DNA of 32,973 bases, from contig VBMB01000143.1 of NCBI GenBank assembly GCA_005878525.1, positions 1 to 32,973 of the forward strand, in the 5' to 3' direction. A program made the translations under genes and the position numbers. Source of the DNA: Methanobacteriota archaeon. Its GTDB lineage: Archaea; Thermoplasmatota; Thermoplasmata; RBG-16-68-12. This document shows positions 23,624 to 31,891 of the stretch, in pieces. The notes below the pieces were generated by a model. That model searched no databases and was not told the origin of the DNA. It saw nothing but the letters and a program-made list of their open reading frames with translations. The stretch's first letter is position 1; the number at the start of each line of letters is the position of its first letter.

Positions 23624-23681
23624 CCATAAAGGTGCCATCGGCCGATGCGACATTGATTCGAGCCGCGTCGGACGTTTATAC
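23624..23681. promoter_or_regulatory. Divergent promoter region between the AlkD-like and SDR genes
   Basis: On the minus strand CCTTTATGG at 23624-23634 is about 29 bases before ATG 23599. On the plus strand GTTTATAC (23674-23681) lies about 50 bases before ATG 23730, implying a leader of about 25 bases. The second box is also TATA-like on the minus strand (GTATAAAC). Confidence 0.45.
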
Positions 23682-23729
23682 ATTTTGTAAACGAGAAGCG
23701 AGATAAATCGCCGATGGCCTTCTTCGGAC

Positions 23730-24485
23730 ATGGCGCGGTGTTCGAATGCTGGTACTCCCGCTCACGCGGAACGCGTCGCCCTGATCACGGGGGCGAGCCG
23801 CGGCCTCGGATATACCGTCGCGGAGTTCCTCGCCCGGCAACGTTGGACCCTCATCCTCACGGCGCGTCACGAAGTTCCGTTGCTCGAGGCCGTGAAGCGC
23901 CTTCAGGCCACTGGCGCCTCGATCAGCGCCGTCCCCGGTGATGTGGCGCACGATCAACACCGACGCGACCTGGTCGCCGCGGTCCGCCGCGTAGGTCGTC
24001 TGGATATTCTGTTCAACAACGCTTCCGAACTCGGCGCTTCCCCGTTCCCCGCCCTGGTGGACTTCCCGCTCGACGTCCTCCGACGCGTGTTCGAGGTCAA
24101 CGTCATCGCGCCGCTCGCGCTCATCCACACATGCCTTCCGGTCCTGAAGAAATCGCGAGGCCTTGTCGTGAACATCACCAGCGACGCCTCACGCGGCGGA
24201 TATCCCGGGTGGGGCGGCTACGGGAGCAGCAAGGCCGCGCTCGACCTCTTGAGCAAGACGCTCGCGAACGAACTACGCGAAGCCGGCGTCGGCGTCGTGG
24301 CGGTCGACCCGGGCGATCTCCGGACGCAGATGCACCAGGATGCGTTCCCGGGACAGGACATCAGCGACCGGCCACTCCCGGAGGTCACGCTGCCGTTCTG
24401 GGCGTGGCTCGAGGGCCAAGACCCGTTGCGAATCACAGGCCAGAGGTTCGAGGCCCAAGGCACCGTCTGGGAGGTGCCCGCATGA
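23730..24485 (+). CDS. Short-chain dehydrogenase/reductase
   Basis: A 251-residue classical SDR. TGASRGLG (residues 20-27) binds NAD(P), ILFNNAS is near 93-99, and FEVNV holds the conserved Asn124. The catalytic residues are Ser151 (NITSDAS), Tyr164 and Lys168 (YGSSK). GVVAVDPGDLRTQM is the usual PG motif with a variation. A basic residue after the first strand (LTARHE) suggests NADP use (inference). The 13-residue N-terminal tail before ERVALIT is longer than needed, and ATG 23730 is the only good start. Its last codons overlap the next gene by ATGA, so the SDR and the QueA-like protein are made together. Substrate is unknown. Confidence 0.88.
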   Translation: MARCSNAGTPAHAERVALITGASRGLGYTVAEFLARQRWTLILTARHEVPLLEAVKRLQATGASISAVPGDVAHDQHRRDLVAAVRRVGRLDILFNNASELGASPFPALVDFPLDVLRRVFEVNVIAPLALIHTCLPVLKKSRGLVVNITSDASRGGYPGWGGYGSSKAALDLLSKTLANELREAGVGVVAVDPGDLRTQMHQDAFPGQDISDRPLPEVTLPFWAWLEGQDPLRITGQRFEAQGTVWEVPA

Positions 24486-25516
24486 AACGTCAGGAACTCG
24501 TCTTCGAGCAACCGCGCGAACTGTTCGCCTCGACACCCGTCGAAACCGAACACGGGGCCCGCGATGCGGTGCGTCTCCTTGTGACGACGCCATCGGGGCA
24601 CCGGCACGCGACGTTCGCCGACTTGCCGCGATTCCTCTCCGCGGGAGACCTCCTCGTCGCGAACGAAAGCGCGACATTGGCGGCGAGCCTCGAGGCCCAC
24701 GGGCCCTCCGGTTCGTACACGCTCGACCTGAGCACGCGATATGCGGACGGCCTGTGGCTCGCCGAGCCCCGGTGGGATCCGGCCCATCCGGGCCCCATGC
24801 CGATCGAGGCGGGCGAAGAGGCCCGCGTGGGCGACGCGACGGTCCGGTACGTCGCCCCGTATCCGGGAATCCCGAGGCTTTGGTTCATCACCGCGGACCG
24901 ACCGCTCGAGCCGATCCTCCAACGTGCGGGCGTGCCGATTCACTACGGTTACGTTCAGAAGGTCTGGCCCTTGGACGCGTACCAGAGCCTGTTCTCCCGG
25001 GTTCCTGGGAGTGCGGAGATGCCCTCCGCGGCGCGACCGATCACCCCGAAGATTCGGGAGGCGCTCGAAGTCGCGGGCGTCCGGTTCACGTCCGTCCTCC
25101 TCCACTCCGGCGTCAGCAGCCTCGAGATCGAGACGGACCAGGTGGAGGAACAGGCCGTGTACCCGGAGCCGTTCGAGGTCTCATCGGCCACCGCCGACCT
25201 GGTGAACCGCACTCGGGACGGCGGCCATCGCGTCATCGCCATCGGGACCACGGTCGTCCGCGCGCTCGAGTCCGCATGGACGCCGGACGGCGTGCGACCT
25301 CGACGAGGATTCACCCGTCTCTTCGTCCATCCTGGAAATCCCGTCCGATCGGTCGACGGATTGCTGACGGGCTTCCACGACCCCGTCACGAGCCACCTCG
25401 CGATGCTCGCGGCGTTGATCGGGCTACCGCGCGTCATGGAGGCGTACCGCGCGGCGATCGCGAGCGGATACCGGTGGCACGAATTCGGGGACAGCCACCT
25501 CATCCTGCGAAAGTGA
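24482..25516 (+). CDS. QueA-like S-adenosylmethionine:tRNA ribosyltransferase-isomerase family protein
   Basis: A 344-residue protein of the QueA family. Landmarks are FLSAGDLLVANESATL (the QueA DLLVxNxT-type strand), HYGYVQKVWPLDAYQSLFS, VRFTSVLLHSGVSSLEIE, a YPEPFEVSSATADLVNRTRDGGHRVIAIGTTVVRALESA block that is very characteristic, and VDGLLTGFHDPVTSHLAML. True QueA transfers ribose from SAM to preQ1 in bacterial tRNA. This sequence resembles a shorter branch common in actinobacteria, with HSGVSS in place of the canonical HVGLGTF, and no other queuosine gene is seen here. Archaea make archaeosine and normally lack QueA, so the role may differ. ATG 24482 overlaps the SDR stop. The SDR partner suggests a shared pathway (inference). 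Confidence 0.85.
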   Translation: MKRQELVFEQPRELFASTPVETEHGARDAVRLLVTTPSGHRHATFADLPRFLSAGDLLVANESATLAASLEAHGPSGSYTLDLSTRYADGLWLAEPRWDPAHPGPMPIEAGEEARVGDATVRYVAPYPGIPRLWFITADRPLEPILQRAGVPIHYGYVQKVWPLDAYQSLFSRVPGSAEMPSAARPITPKIREALEVAGVRFTSVLLHSGVSSLEIETDQVEEQAVYPEPFEVSSATADLVNRTRDGGHRVIAIGTTVVRALESAWTPDGVRPRRGFTRLFVHPGNPVRSVDGLLTGFHDPVTSHLAMLAALIGLPRVMEAYRAAIASGYRWHEFGDSHLILRK

Positions 25517-25539
25517 TCGGATCCGACGACGGGTGGCTT

Positions 25540-26901
25540 TCAAGGCGGAATGTTCTGATTCATCCGGAACCGGTTCTCCGGATCGTACCTGCGCTTGAGG
25601 CGGACGAGCCGTTCGTATTTCTCCGGGTCGTAGGCCGCCCGAACCCGTTCGGCTCCCTCGTCGCGTTCGCCCCCGAGGTAATTGACGTAAACGCCACCGG
25701 ATGCGAACGGCTCCATCGCATTCCAGAGACCCCGAGTCCACGCGATGTTTGCTTCGTCCTCCACGGGATCAGACCAAATCGACGTGATGACCAGGTCGAA
25801 ACGCGCGTCTCGATGGCCGAAGGCGGTGTCCCGTTCTCCAACGCGGGAGACCGCACCGCCTAGATACTCGAGCACGACCTGAGTGCGTTTCGAGGGCACG
25901 TTCTCCGCGTGCCGGACCATAGTATCGACGGCCTCCTCTCCGAGATCGGCTAGGAAGCCGGACTTCCAATAGTTCCGTGCGCCGGGCGGATATGCCGGTC
26001 CAAGGATGCCTTGGAGGTCAACGTACGACATTCGCTTGATATCATCCAGGATCGGCGGGCCAAATTCGCGGACCGGTCGTAGAATTCGTTCCCCCTCATC
26101 CAACGGGCCGAAGTAGCCCGCGAGGATGACCGCCACGGGAACGCCGTCCGGCGAAGTGCCCAGTGCGGCAAACAAGGTGAGTTCATCGGGTGCCCCCTCG
26201 ACGAACTTGCTATAGAATCGAAGGAGTTCCCGGGCTCGTCCCATGGGATGGACGAGGACACCGCCGAGAATCGCACCGACCGGATGCAGTCGGAACTCGA
26301 ACGACGTCGCAACCCCAAAGTTCCCGCCGCCGCCTCGGACGCCCCAGAACAGATCTGGATTCTCCTGTTCGTTCGCGTGGGTGACGCGTCCCTCCGCCGT
26401 AACGAGATCGACCCCGAGGAGGTTGTCGCAGGCGAGGCCCTGGGTCCGAGCGAGGAAACCGGACCCGCCCCCCAGGGTCAGTCCGGCGACGCCGGTGGCG
26501 GGGACGACTCCGCCCGTTGTCGCCAACCCGGCACGCTGCGCCGCCTGATCGAATTCGCCCCATGTGACCCCTCCGCTGACGATCGCGGTTCGTCGCTCCT
26601 CGTCGACCCGGATGTCTTTCATCAGAGACAGGTCGATCACGAGGCCTTCATCGCACACCGCGTTCCCCGACACATTGTGTCCACCGCCTCGGACTGCCAA
26701 GACGAATCCATGCTCCCTTGCGAAGGCGATCGATTGGATCACGTCGTCCGCGTCCTTGCATCGCACAATCACCGCGGGTCTGCGATCGATCATCGCGTTC
26801 CAGATTCGCCTTGCCTCGTCGTACTTCGCGTCTTCCGGTCGAATGAGCTCCCCATGCAACCCCTTGGCGAACTCCGCAAACTCTTCGTTCGATGCCGACA
26901 T
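25540..26901 (-). CDS. FAD-binding oxidoreductase, berberine-bridge-enzyme-like
   Basis: A 453-residue flavoprotein with a PCMH-type FAD domain and a BBE C-terminal segment. RGGGHNVSG carries the His (75) that usually binds FAD covalently. The second attachment Cys of bicovalent members is absent: the region reads GGVVPATGVAGLTLGGG. FWGVRGGGGNFGVAT follows, and the C terminus ends FRMNQNIPP as is typical of the family. Such enzymes oxidise sugars, alcohols or secondary metabolites with oxygen or another acceptor. The start is ATG 26901, with GGAGGGG about five bases upstream; the longer frame to 26973 is not supported. It converges with the QueA-like gene. No partner defines its substrate. 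Confidence 0.9.
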   Translation of the reverse strand: MSASNEEFAEFAKGLHGELIRPEDAKYDEARRIWNAMIDRRPAVIVRCKDADDVIQSIAFAREHGFVLAVRGGGHNVSGNAVCDEGLVIDLSLMKDIRVDEERRTAIVSGGVTWGEFDQAAQRAGLATTGGVVPATGVAGLTLGGGSGFLARTQGLACDNLLGVDLVTAEGRVTHANEQENPDLFWGVRGGGGNFGVATSFEFRLHPVGAILGGVLVHPMGRARELLRFYSKFVEGAPDELTLFAALGTSPDGVPVAVILAGYFGPLDEGERILRPVREFGPPILDDIKRMSYVDLQGILGPAYPPGARNYWKSGFLADLGEEAVDTMVRHAENVPSKRTQVVLEYLGGAVSRVGERDTAFGHRDARFDLVITSIWSDPVEDEANIAWTRGLWNAMEPFASGGVYVNYLGGERDEGAERVRAAYDPEKYERLVRLKRRYDPENRFRMNQNIPP

Positions 26902-26982
26902 GGCTCCCCTCCGGCGCCTTGACGCGAATGCGGGAGGCCGTGTAAAGGACTTGCGGTGCCTCGCCAGTTCCACAGAAGCGTT

Positions 26983-27312
26983 CTATGCCCCGAGCCTCGC
27001 GAAAAAGGCGGCCAAGACGAGCACCGCGGAAATGCAGATTCCGGAAAATACCGCGCCAATGCCTAGCGCGCTGCGGAACGGTCCGGGTCCCGCGCGGGCT
27101 CGATGGAGCGCCAGGAACGCGATGAGGTTCGCCGCGTTCGCCACGAAGACCGCAAGCATGACTAGCGGCACGGATGTCCATAGACCGGGGGAGAATAAGG
27201 CGACGACGAGAATCCCCGCCGTGACAATGGGCACCCCGATTCCAAAGGAGGCGGCGGCAAGATGGGCGGGCCCCAGGACTCGATCCCTCGTCCCTGACTC
27301 GGAAGGATACAT
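26983..27312 (-). CDS. Small membrane protein, unknown
   Basis: A 109-residue protein with three hydrophobic segments: GIGVPIVTAGILVVALF, SVPLVMLAVFVANAANLIAFLAL and IGAVFSGICISAVLVLAAFFA. It has short loops and no recognisable family. ATG 27312 is preceded by AGGTGGGG at five bases; a GTG at 27321 in frame overlaps that site. It lies 81 bases upstream of the BBE-like gene on the same strand and may be transcribed with it. Confidence 0.6.
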   Translation of the reverse strand: MYPSESGTRDRVLGPAHLAAASFGIGVPIVTAGILVVALFSPGLWTSVPLVMLAVFVANAANLIAFLALHRARAGPGPFRSALGIGAVFSGICISAVLVLAAFFARLGA

Positions 27313-27596
27313 GATCCCCACCTATGTATCAGATGCCCGGGGAAGAACGTGTCGTTTCGCGAGGCTCAACCGCCTGGGCATCTCGGGCTATCCTCCGGTG
27401 TGTTCTTCGTCTCGGCGGGCAGTTATGGGTCGGAGTGGCTCGATCCGAAAGCGGCTTCAAGGGAATCGTCCTCGGCTTGTCTAGAGCGGACGTTGAGTGG
27501 GCTCTTCAAGCCCACCTGGTACCTGCACAGCTCATCGCGTTTTCCCCCATTTCCACTTGGGTGCTAGGCCTCTCCCGAGACAAGCTACTCAAACGG

Positions 27597-27872
27597 ATGG
27601 ACCTGTCCGAACATCACGTCTCCCGCGCCACGCCGATCCTGCTATCCCTCTGGGGCTTTGTTGCGCTCGCGTTCTTTCTCACCGTCGCGTCATTTCTGGG
27701 GTACGCCCTGTCAGCCGATCGCGTTGCTCTGATCCTTCTCACCGTCTTCCTCGGGGCGGTTGCCATCGTCGCATCTGTATTGTCCGCGGTGCGGCGCAAG
27801 AGGGCCGGTGCCGCTGAGCGAGCGACGGCGAGCCCCCACGACGATCTCCCCTGGATTCCTGATTTCCTTTAG
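27597..27872 (+). CDS. Small membrane protein, unknown, start uncertain
   Basis: About 91 residues with two hydrophobic segments, ILLSLWGFVALAFFLTVASFLGYAL and VALILLTVFLGAVAIVASVL, then a basic tail and an acidic end. The frame is open back to ATG 27324, but the first 90 codons do not show the local codon bias, and that start would lie only 11 bases from the divergent minus-strand start, leaving no room for promoters. ATG 27597 is therefore preferred. The stretch 27313-27596 otherwise shows no convincing gene. The next membrane protein gene follows after 20 bases. Confidence 0.5.
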   Translation: MDLSEHHVSRATPILLSLWGFVALAFFLTVASFLGYALSADRVALILLTVFLGAVAIVASVLSAVRRKRAGAAERATASPHDDLPWIPDFL

Positions 27873-27892
27873 ACATCGCTCTATGGCCCGAA

Positions 27893-28360
27893 GTGGCGGT
27901 CGTGGTCCTCGCTGTCGTCCTCCTCGGCGTCCTGGCCGCGTTCGTCTTCTTCCTCGTGTGGCTTCCGATTCTGTTCTTGGTGATTAGTCTCATCACGTTC
28001 GGCACGTGGTGGCGAATCCATCGAGGGACCTTCGTCATGGCGATGGAAGACCGCCCGCCGAAACTGCGCGGGGTCGGGGAGGACCTACTCACGCGGGGTG
28101 CGATTCTTTCGAGGACGTGGGACATCCACCTCGAAGGCGCCACCTTGCGGACTGCAAACGAAAGGAGACGGTCCTACGCCCGCGCAAGGCGATTCTTTCT
28201 CTTCTTGGGAATCGCGAGCCTACCCCTGGCGGGGTTGGTGGTCGGGTCCAGGTTTCTTCCATCGGTCGGATGGACCTACATGATTATTCCAACCGCCGGC
28301 GTGGCGATGCTTCTAAGCACCGCACTTGTTGCGACGATCTACCGTCTCAGATTCCGCTAG
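27893..28360 (+). CDS. Membrane protein, unknown
   Basis: A 155-residue protein with a long hydrophobic start (VVVLAVVLLGVLAAFVFFLVWLPILFLVISLITF, probably two helices), a hydrophilic middle of about 60 residues, and two further helices (FFLFLGIASLPLAGLVVG and YMIIPTAGVAMLLSTALVATIY). The middle part is rich in Arg and probably cytoplasmic by the positive-inside rule (inference). GTG 27893 is the start by frame; no good ribosome binding site is seen. It lies 20 bases after another small membrane gene, so they likely form one unit. Confidence 0.65.
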   Translation: MAVVVLAVVLLGVLAAFVFFLVWLPILFLVISLITFGTWWRIHRGTFVMAMEDRPPKLRGVGEDLLTRGAILSRTWDIHLEGATLRTANERRRSYARARRFFLFLGIASLPLAGLVVGSRFLPSVGWTYMIIPTAGVAMLLSTALVATIYRLRFR

Positions 28361-28378
28361 ATGGGTCGTCGAAGCAAA

Positions 28379-28388
28379 GGCTTTAAGG
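28379..28388 (+). promoter_or_regulatory. TATA-like box of the LsrF-like gene
   Basis: GGCTTTAAGG lies about 50 bases before ATG 28436. Transcription would begin near 28408 and include AAGGGA (28424-28429), a plausible ribosome binding site seven bases before the ATG. Confidence 0.5.
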
Positions 28389-28435
28389 CCTCACGGAATG
28401 CGACGCCAGCCGGTAGACGGTCCAAGGGAACAAAC

Positions 28436-29230
28436 ATGACCTGGGGACTCCAAAACCGCCTCTCCCGGATCATCCGCCCGACCGACGGCCACACGGTCAT
28501 GCTCGCTGCGGACCACGGATACTTTCTCGGGCCGACGCACAAACTGGAGATCCCTCGCAAGACGTTGGAGCCGCTTCTGCCATACGCCGACGCCGTGATG
28601 GTGACCCGCGGCGTCGTGCGCACCTCGATCGACCCGGGCGCGAACGTGCCGATCGTCCTCCGTGTGAGCGGCGGCGCGAGCGTGCTGAACGAAGACCTTT
28701 CGAACGAAAAGATTACGACCTCGATGAAGGAGGCCGTTCGACTGAACGCCTCCGCGGTCGCGATGTCGATCTTCGTCGGCGCAACTCACGAGCACGATTC
28801 GCTGGTGAACCTAGGAAAACTCGTCGATGAGGGCGAGGACGCCGGCGTGCCGGTCTTGGCGGTTACCGCCGTGGGCAAGGAGCTCGAGAAACGTGACGCT
28901 CGATACCTCGGCCTCGCGTGCCGGATTGCTTCCGAGTTCGGGGCCCACTTCGTTAAGACGTATTACGCCGACGATTTCTCGAAGGTCGTCGAATCGTGCC
29001 CGGTCCCGCTCGTCGTCGCGGGCGGCCCGAAGCTCGAGACGGAACTCGACGCGCTCGAGCTGGCCTATGACGCGATCCAGGACGGCGCGAAAGGCGTGGA
29101 CATGGGTCGCAACATCTGGCAGTCGACCAATCCCGTCGGCATGATTCGCGGCATTCGCGCGGTCGTCCACGAACGTGCGACCCCGAAGGAGGCGCTCGAT
29201 CTCGTGAAGGGCACGAAACCGAAGAGGTAG
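28436..29230 (+). CDS. LsrF-like class I aldolase/thiolase (DeoC/FbaB superfamily)
   Basis: A 264-residue TIM-barrel enzyme close to LsrF, which splits phosphorylated hydroxypentanedione with CoA into acetyl-CoA and DHAP. WGLQNRLSRI, TVMLAADHGYFLGPT, VMVTRGVVRTS, VLRVSGGASVL, VRLNASAVAMS and the C-terminal GVDMGRNIWQS all match that family. The Schiff-base lysine is Lys174 in FVKTYYADD. Archaeal relatives include fructose-bisphosphate aldolase and 2-amino-3,7-dideoxyhept-6-ulosonate synthase; identity to LsrF looks higher. With no autoinducer-2 genes nearby, the natural substrate is probably another phosphorylated ketose or dione (inference). ATG 28436 is chosen over 28361 because the promoter lies between them. 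The zinc dehydrogenase follows after ten bases. Confidence 0.87.
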   Translation: MTWGLQNRLSRIIRPTDGHTVMLAADHGYFLGPTHKLEIPRKTLEPLLPYADAVMVTRGVVRTSIDPGANVPIVLRVSGGASVLNEDLSNEKITTSMKEAVRLNASAVAMSIFVGATHEHDSLVNLGKLVDEGEDAGVPVLAVTAVGKELEKRDARYLGLACRIASEFGAHFVKTYYADDFSKVVESCPVPLVVAGGPKLETELDALELAYDAIQDGAKGVDMGRNIWQSTNPVGMIRGIRAVVHERATPKEALDLVKGTKPKR

Positions 29231-29240
29231 GCGCCGGCCC

Positions 29241-30260
29241 ATGCGCGCCGCGATGTACTACGCGAACGACGACGTGCGGATCGTGGACATACCGAAGCCG
29301 CGGATCGGACCCGGAGAGATTCTCGTCAAAGTGCGGTCCAGCGGAATCTGCGGCTCCGATGTGATGGAGTGGTACCGCAGGCCGAAGGCGCCGCTCGTCC
29401 TCGGCCACGAGATCGCCGCGGAAGTCGTCGAGGTCGGCGCGGGTGTGGACCGTGTCAAGGTCGGCGACCGCGTGTTCGTGTCCCACCACGTTCCGTGCGG
29501 CCAGTGTCGGTATTGTGTCGCAGGCCATGAGACCGTGTGCGATACGTTGCGGACGACGAATTTCGACCCGGGAGGATTCGCGGAGTTCGTGCGGGTTCCC
29601 GCGGTCAACGTGAAGCATGGAGTGTTCGCGTTGCCGAAGGGGATTTCGGACGACGAGGGCGTCTTGGTTGAGCCCTTCGCCTGCGTGGTCCGCGGGCAGC
29701 GCTTGGCCGGATTTCGTCCGGGTCATACGGTCGTGGTGATCGGCAGCGGCGTGGCGGGACTCCTCCACGTGAAACTCGCGAAGGCGTCCGGAGCCGCGAA
29801 GGTGATCGCGACGGACATCGTCGAGTATCGGAAGGCCGCGGCACGAAAGGCGGGAGCCGACGTCGTCATCGACGGTCGCGAGGACGTGCCCGCGAAGGTG
29901 CGGGAGGCCAACGACGGCCTCCTGGCAAAATACGTGATTACGTGCACGGGAGCCCCGAAGGCGATCGTCCAAGGCCTCGGATCCGTGGATCGAGGCGGCA
30001 CGGTCCTGTTCTTCGCGCCCTCCGAGCCGACTGCGAAGGTCGAGATCCCGTTCAACGCGGTGTGGCGCGAGGAGGTCACGATGACGTCGTCGTATGGCGG
30101 GAGTCCGCGAGACATCCAAGAGGCGATCGAACTTCTCGCCACCCGCCAAGTGACCGTGGCGGACCTGATCACTCATTTGCTGCCCCTTGCCGAAGCCGGG
30201 AAAGGATTCCGGCTCGTCGCCCAAGCGGAGGATTCGCTCAAGGTCGTCCTCCGACCCTAA
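29241..30260 (+). CDS. Zinc-dependent medium-chain alcohol/polyol dehydrogenase
   Basis: A 339-residue MDR enzyme of the sorbitol/threonine dehydrogenase group. Catalytic zinc ligands fit Cys37 (GICGSD), His56/Glu57 (GHE) and Glu144 (VEP). Four structural-zinc cysteines are at 86, 89, 92 and 100 (CGQCRYC, then ETVC). The nucleotide-binding motif is VIGSGVAGLLHV, with Asp at the end of the second strand (ATDIVEYRK), which favours NAD. The ATG lies ten bases after the stop of the LsrF-like gene, so they form an operon. A plausible pair of reactions is oxidation of a polyol followed by cleavage by the aldolase, after phosphorylation by an enzyme not seen here. The MFS transporter is convergent downstream. 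Confidence 0.9.
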   Translation: MRAAMYYANDDVRIVDIPKPRIGPGEILVKVRSSGICGSDVMEWYRRPKAPLVLGHEIAAEVVEVGAGVDRVKVGDRVFVSHHVPCGQCRYCVAGHETVCDTLRTTNFDPGGFAEFVRVPAVNVKHGVFALPKGISDDEGVLVEPFACVVRGQRLAGFRPGHTVVVIGSGVAGLLHVKLAKASGAAKVIATDIVEYRKAAARKAGADVVIDGREDVPAKVREANDGLLAKYVITCTGAPKAIVQGLGSVDRGGTVLFFAPSEPTAKVEIPFNAVWREEVTMTSSYGGSPRDIQEAIELLATRQVTVADLITHLLPLAEAGKGFRLVAQAEDSLKVVLRP

Positions 30261-30319
30261 ACCTTGTTTCCGGAGGTCGGAGGCCCACGAGACCGAAAGA
30301 TCTTTTCCTCTGCGGAACC

Positions 30320-31747
30320 TCACTTCATCGTCGTTGTGTCTGCCCCGAACCCCATTGGCGTCGAAGCCCCGCCAGATGCAGGGGTCGGAGTGACTTCCTC
30401 CCAGATCTTCGTGTCTTTCGTTTCGGGCAGGTACTTCATGCCGATCAGGAACGTCATGATGGGCACGGCAATCGGCCAGATGAGGGCTGCATAGAGATTG
30501 CCACCGGTTGCCGCGTAAATACCGAAGAAGATGAGCGGTGTGAATCCTCCGAATTCGCCATTCCCAAGGTGGTACGGAAGGGACATGGAGGTGTAGCGGA
30601 TCCGGGCCGGGAAGAGCTCGACCAAGAACGCGGCGATCGGGGCGTAGACCATGGTAACCCAGACGACCTGGATGAAAACCAAGCCGACCATGACGGGGAA
30701 GTTCAGCGGTTTTCCGAAGATCATCATCCCCGTGTAGATCGGGGCATAGCTGAGGGCGGCAAGCAGGCATCCGGCCATCATTATCTTCTTTCTGCCGATC
30801 CGGTCCGAGAGCCGGCCGAACACGATGAAAAACGGTGTCGCGAGGACGAGGGCGATGAATATGATTTCGTTTGAGGTGAAGAAGTCGATTTTCAGGCCGA
30901 TCTCAGGCCGTTGCAGGAAGAACAGGGCAAGGAACTGCCCCGTGTACCATACGACCGCCTGGCCCGCGGTCGCGCCGAACAAGGCCAGGAGGATGAGCTT
31001 CCAGTTTTTACGGCTCGCCAGCGCTTCGGTCAAGGGCTTCTTGGAGCTCCGCCCCGTCGCCTTCAGGCGGGTGAACAGGGGCGTCTCTTTGAGCTTCCAT
31101 CGGATGTACAGAGAAATTGCCACGAGAACGAGGGAGAGCACGAACGGGATTCGCCAGCCCCAGGCCCGGAAAGCTGTGTCGCCGACGATGTAGTCCGTCC
31201 CGAGGATTACCGCAATCGACGCGAAGAGGCCGATCGTGGCCGTCGTCTGAATGTAGCTGGTCCAGTACCCGCGCTTCGCATCCGGTGCGTGCTCAGCGAC
31301 GTAGATCGCCGCGCCGCCGTATTCGCCGCCGAGGGCGAGCCCCTGCACGCACCGAAGGACCATGAGCGCGAGAGGCGCCAGAATGCCAATCGCGGCATAC
31401 ACCGGGATGAAGGCAATCGCCGCGGTCCCTAGACCCATGATTGTGACGGTGAGGAGGAACGCGTACTTCCGACCAATGAGATCCCCGATCCGTCCGAAGA
31501 CGATCGCGCCGAAGGGCCGGACCGCGAATCCGCTCGCGTAGGTCGCGAGGAACGCAAGGAAGTTGATCGCCGGATCCGATGTGAGTTTGAAGAATAGAGG
31601 AGTGAGGATGAAGCCGAGGGTCACGAAGATGTAGAAATCGTACCATTCGATGATCGTCCCCGACGACGCCGCGGCCACGATGAATCGCATGCCACGACGA
31701 GTTACGCCCGTGAAACTGTCCGCTGCCGACCCCACTCCCGTCGCCAT
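30320..31747 (-). CDS. MFS transporter of the metabolite:H+ symporter (MHS) family
   Basis: A 475-residue secondary transporter with about 12 hydrophobic helices. SSGTIIEWYDFYIFVTLG is the usual first helix of the MHS family (ShiA, ProP and KgtP types), and VFGRIGDLIGRKYAF is the loop 2-3 motif. A second copy, VFGRLSDRIGRKKIMM, lies between helices 8 and 9. Substrates of this family are organic acids, osmolytes and shikimate; the neighbouring acetyl-CoA synthetase and dehydrogenase suggest an organic acid (inference). ATG 31747 is preferred over ATG 31771 because the TATA-like CTATTAG lies about 28 bases before it. A perfect palindrome lies between that box and the start. Confidence 0.9.
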   Translation of the reverse strand: MATGVGSAADSFTGVTRRGMRFIVAAASSGTIIEWYDFYIFVTLGFILTPLFFKLTSDPAINFLAFLATYASGFAVRPFGAIVFGRIGDLIGRKYAFLLTVTIMGLGTAAIAFIPVYAAIGILAPLALMVLRCVQGLALGGEYGGAAIYVAEHAPDAKRGYWTSYIQTTATIGLFASIAVILGTDYIVGDTAFRAWGWRIPFVLSLVLVAISLYIRWKLKETPLFTRLKATGRSSKKPLTEALASRKNWKLILLALFGATAGQAVVWYTGQFLALFFLQRPEIGLKIDFFTSNEIIFIALVLATPFFIVFGRLSDRIGRKKIMMAGCLLAALSYAPIYTGMMIFGKPLNFPVMVGLVFIQVVWVTMVYAPIAAFLVELFPARIRYTSMSLPYHLGNGEFGGFTPLIFFGIYAATGGNLYAALIWPIAVPIMTFLIGMKYLPETKDTKIWEEVTPTPASGGASTPMGFGADTTTMK

Positions 31748-31750
31748 AGC

Positions 31751-31779
31751 GTGCCAGAACCTGGCACGCATCTAATAGG
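31751..31779 (-). promoter_or_regulatory. MFS promoter with operator-like palindrome
   Basis: GTGCCAG (31751-31757), AAC, CTGGCAC (31761-31767): a perfect seven-base inverted repeat around three bases. It is just inside the TATA-like CTATTAG (minus strand, about 31772-31779), overlapping the expected transcription start. A bound regulator would block the promoter. If ATG 31771 were used, the repeat would be inside the coding region. Confidence 0.55.
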
Positions 31780-31891
31780 GGGATGTTTACAGACGACCAC
31801 ACGTGTGTTCGTCGCATGTTCCAGGGGCCCTGGCAAGTCGCACCTGGCCGCCTTCCCGATGGGCTCGATACTATCACTGTGATTCATTACC

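Noticed and set aside
27324-27596. N-terminal extension of the membrane protein starting at ATG 27324
   Set aside because: It would start 11 bases from a divergent gene, shows weaker codon bias than the downstream part, and has no recognisable sequence.
28953-30770. 605-codon minus-strand reading frame
   Set aside because: It is antisense to the LsrF-like and dehydrogenase genes and partly to the gap before the MFS gene; composition is typical of a GC-rich shadow frame.
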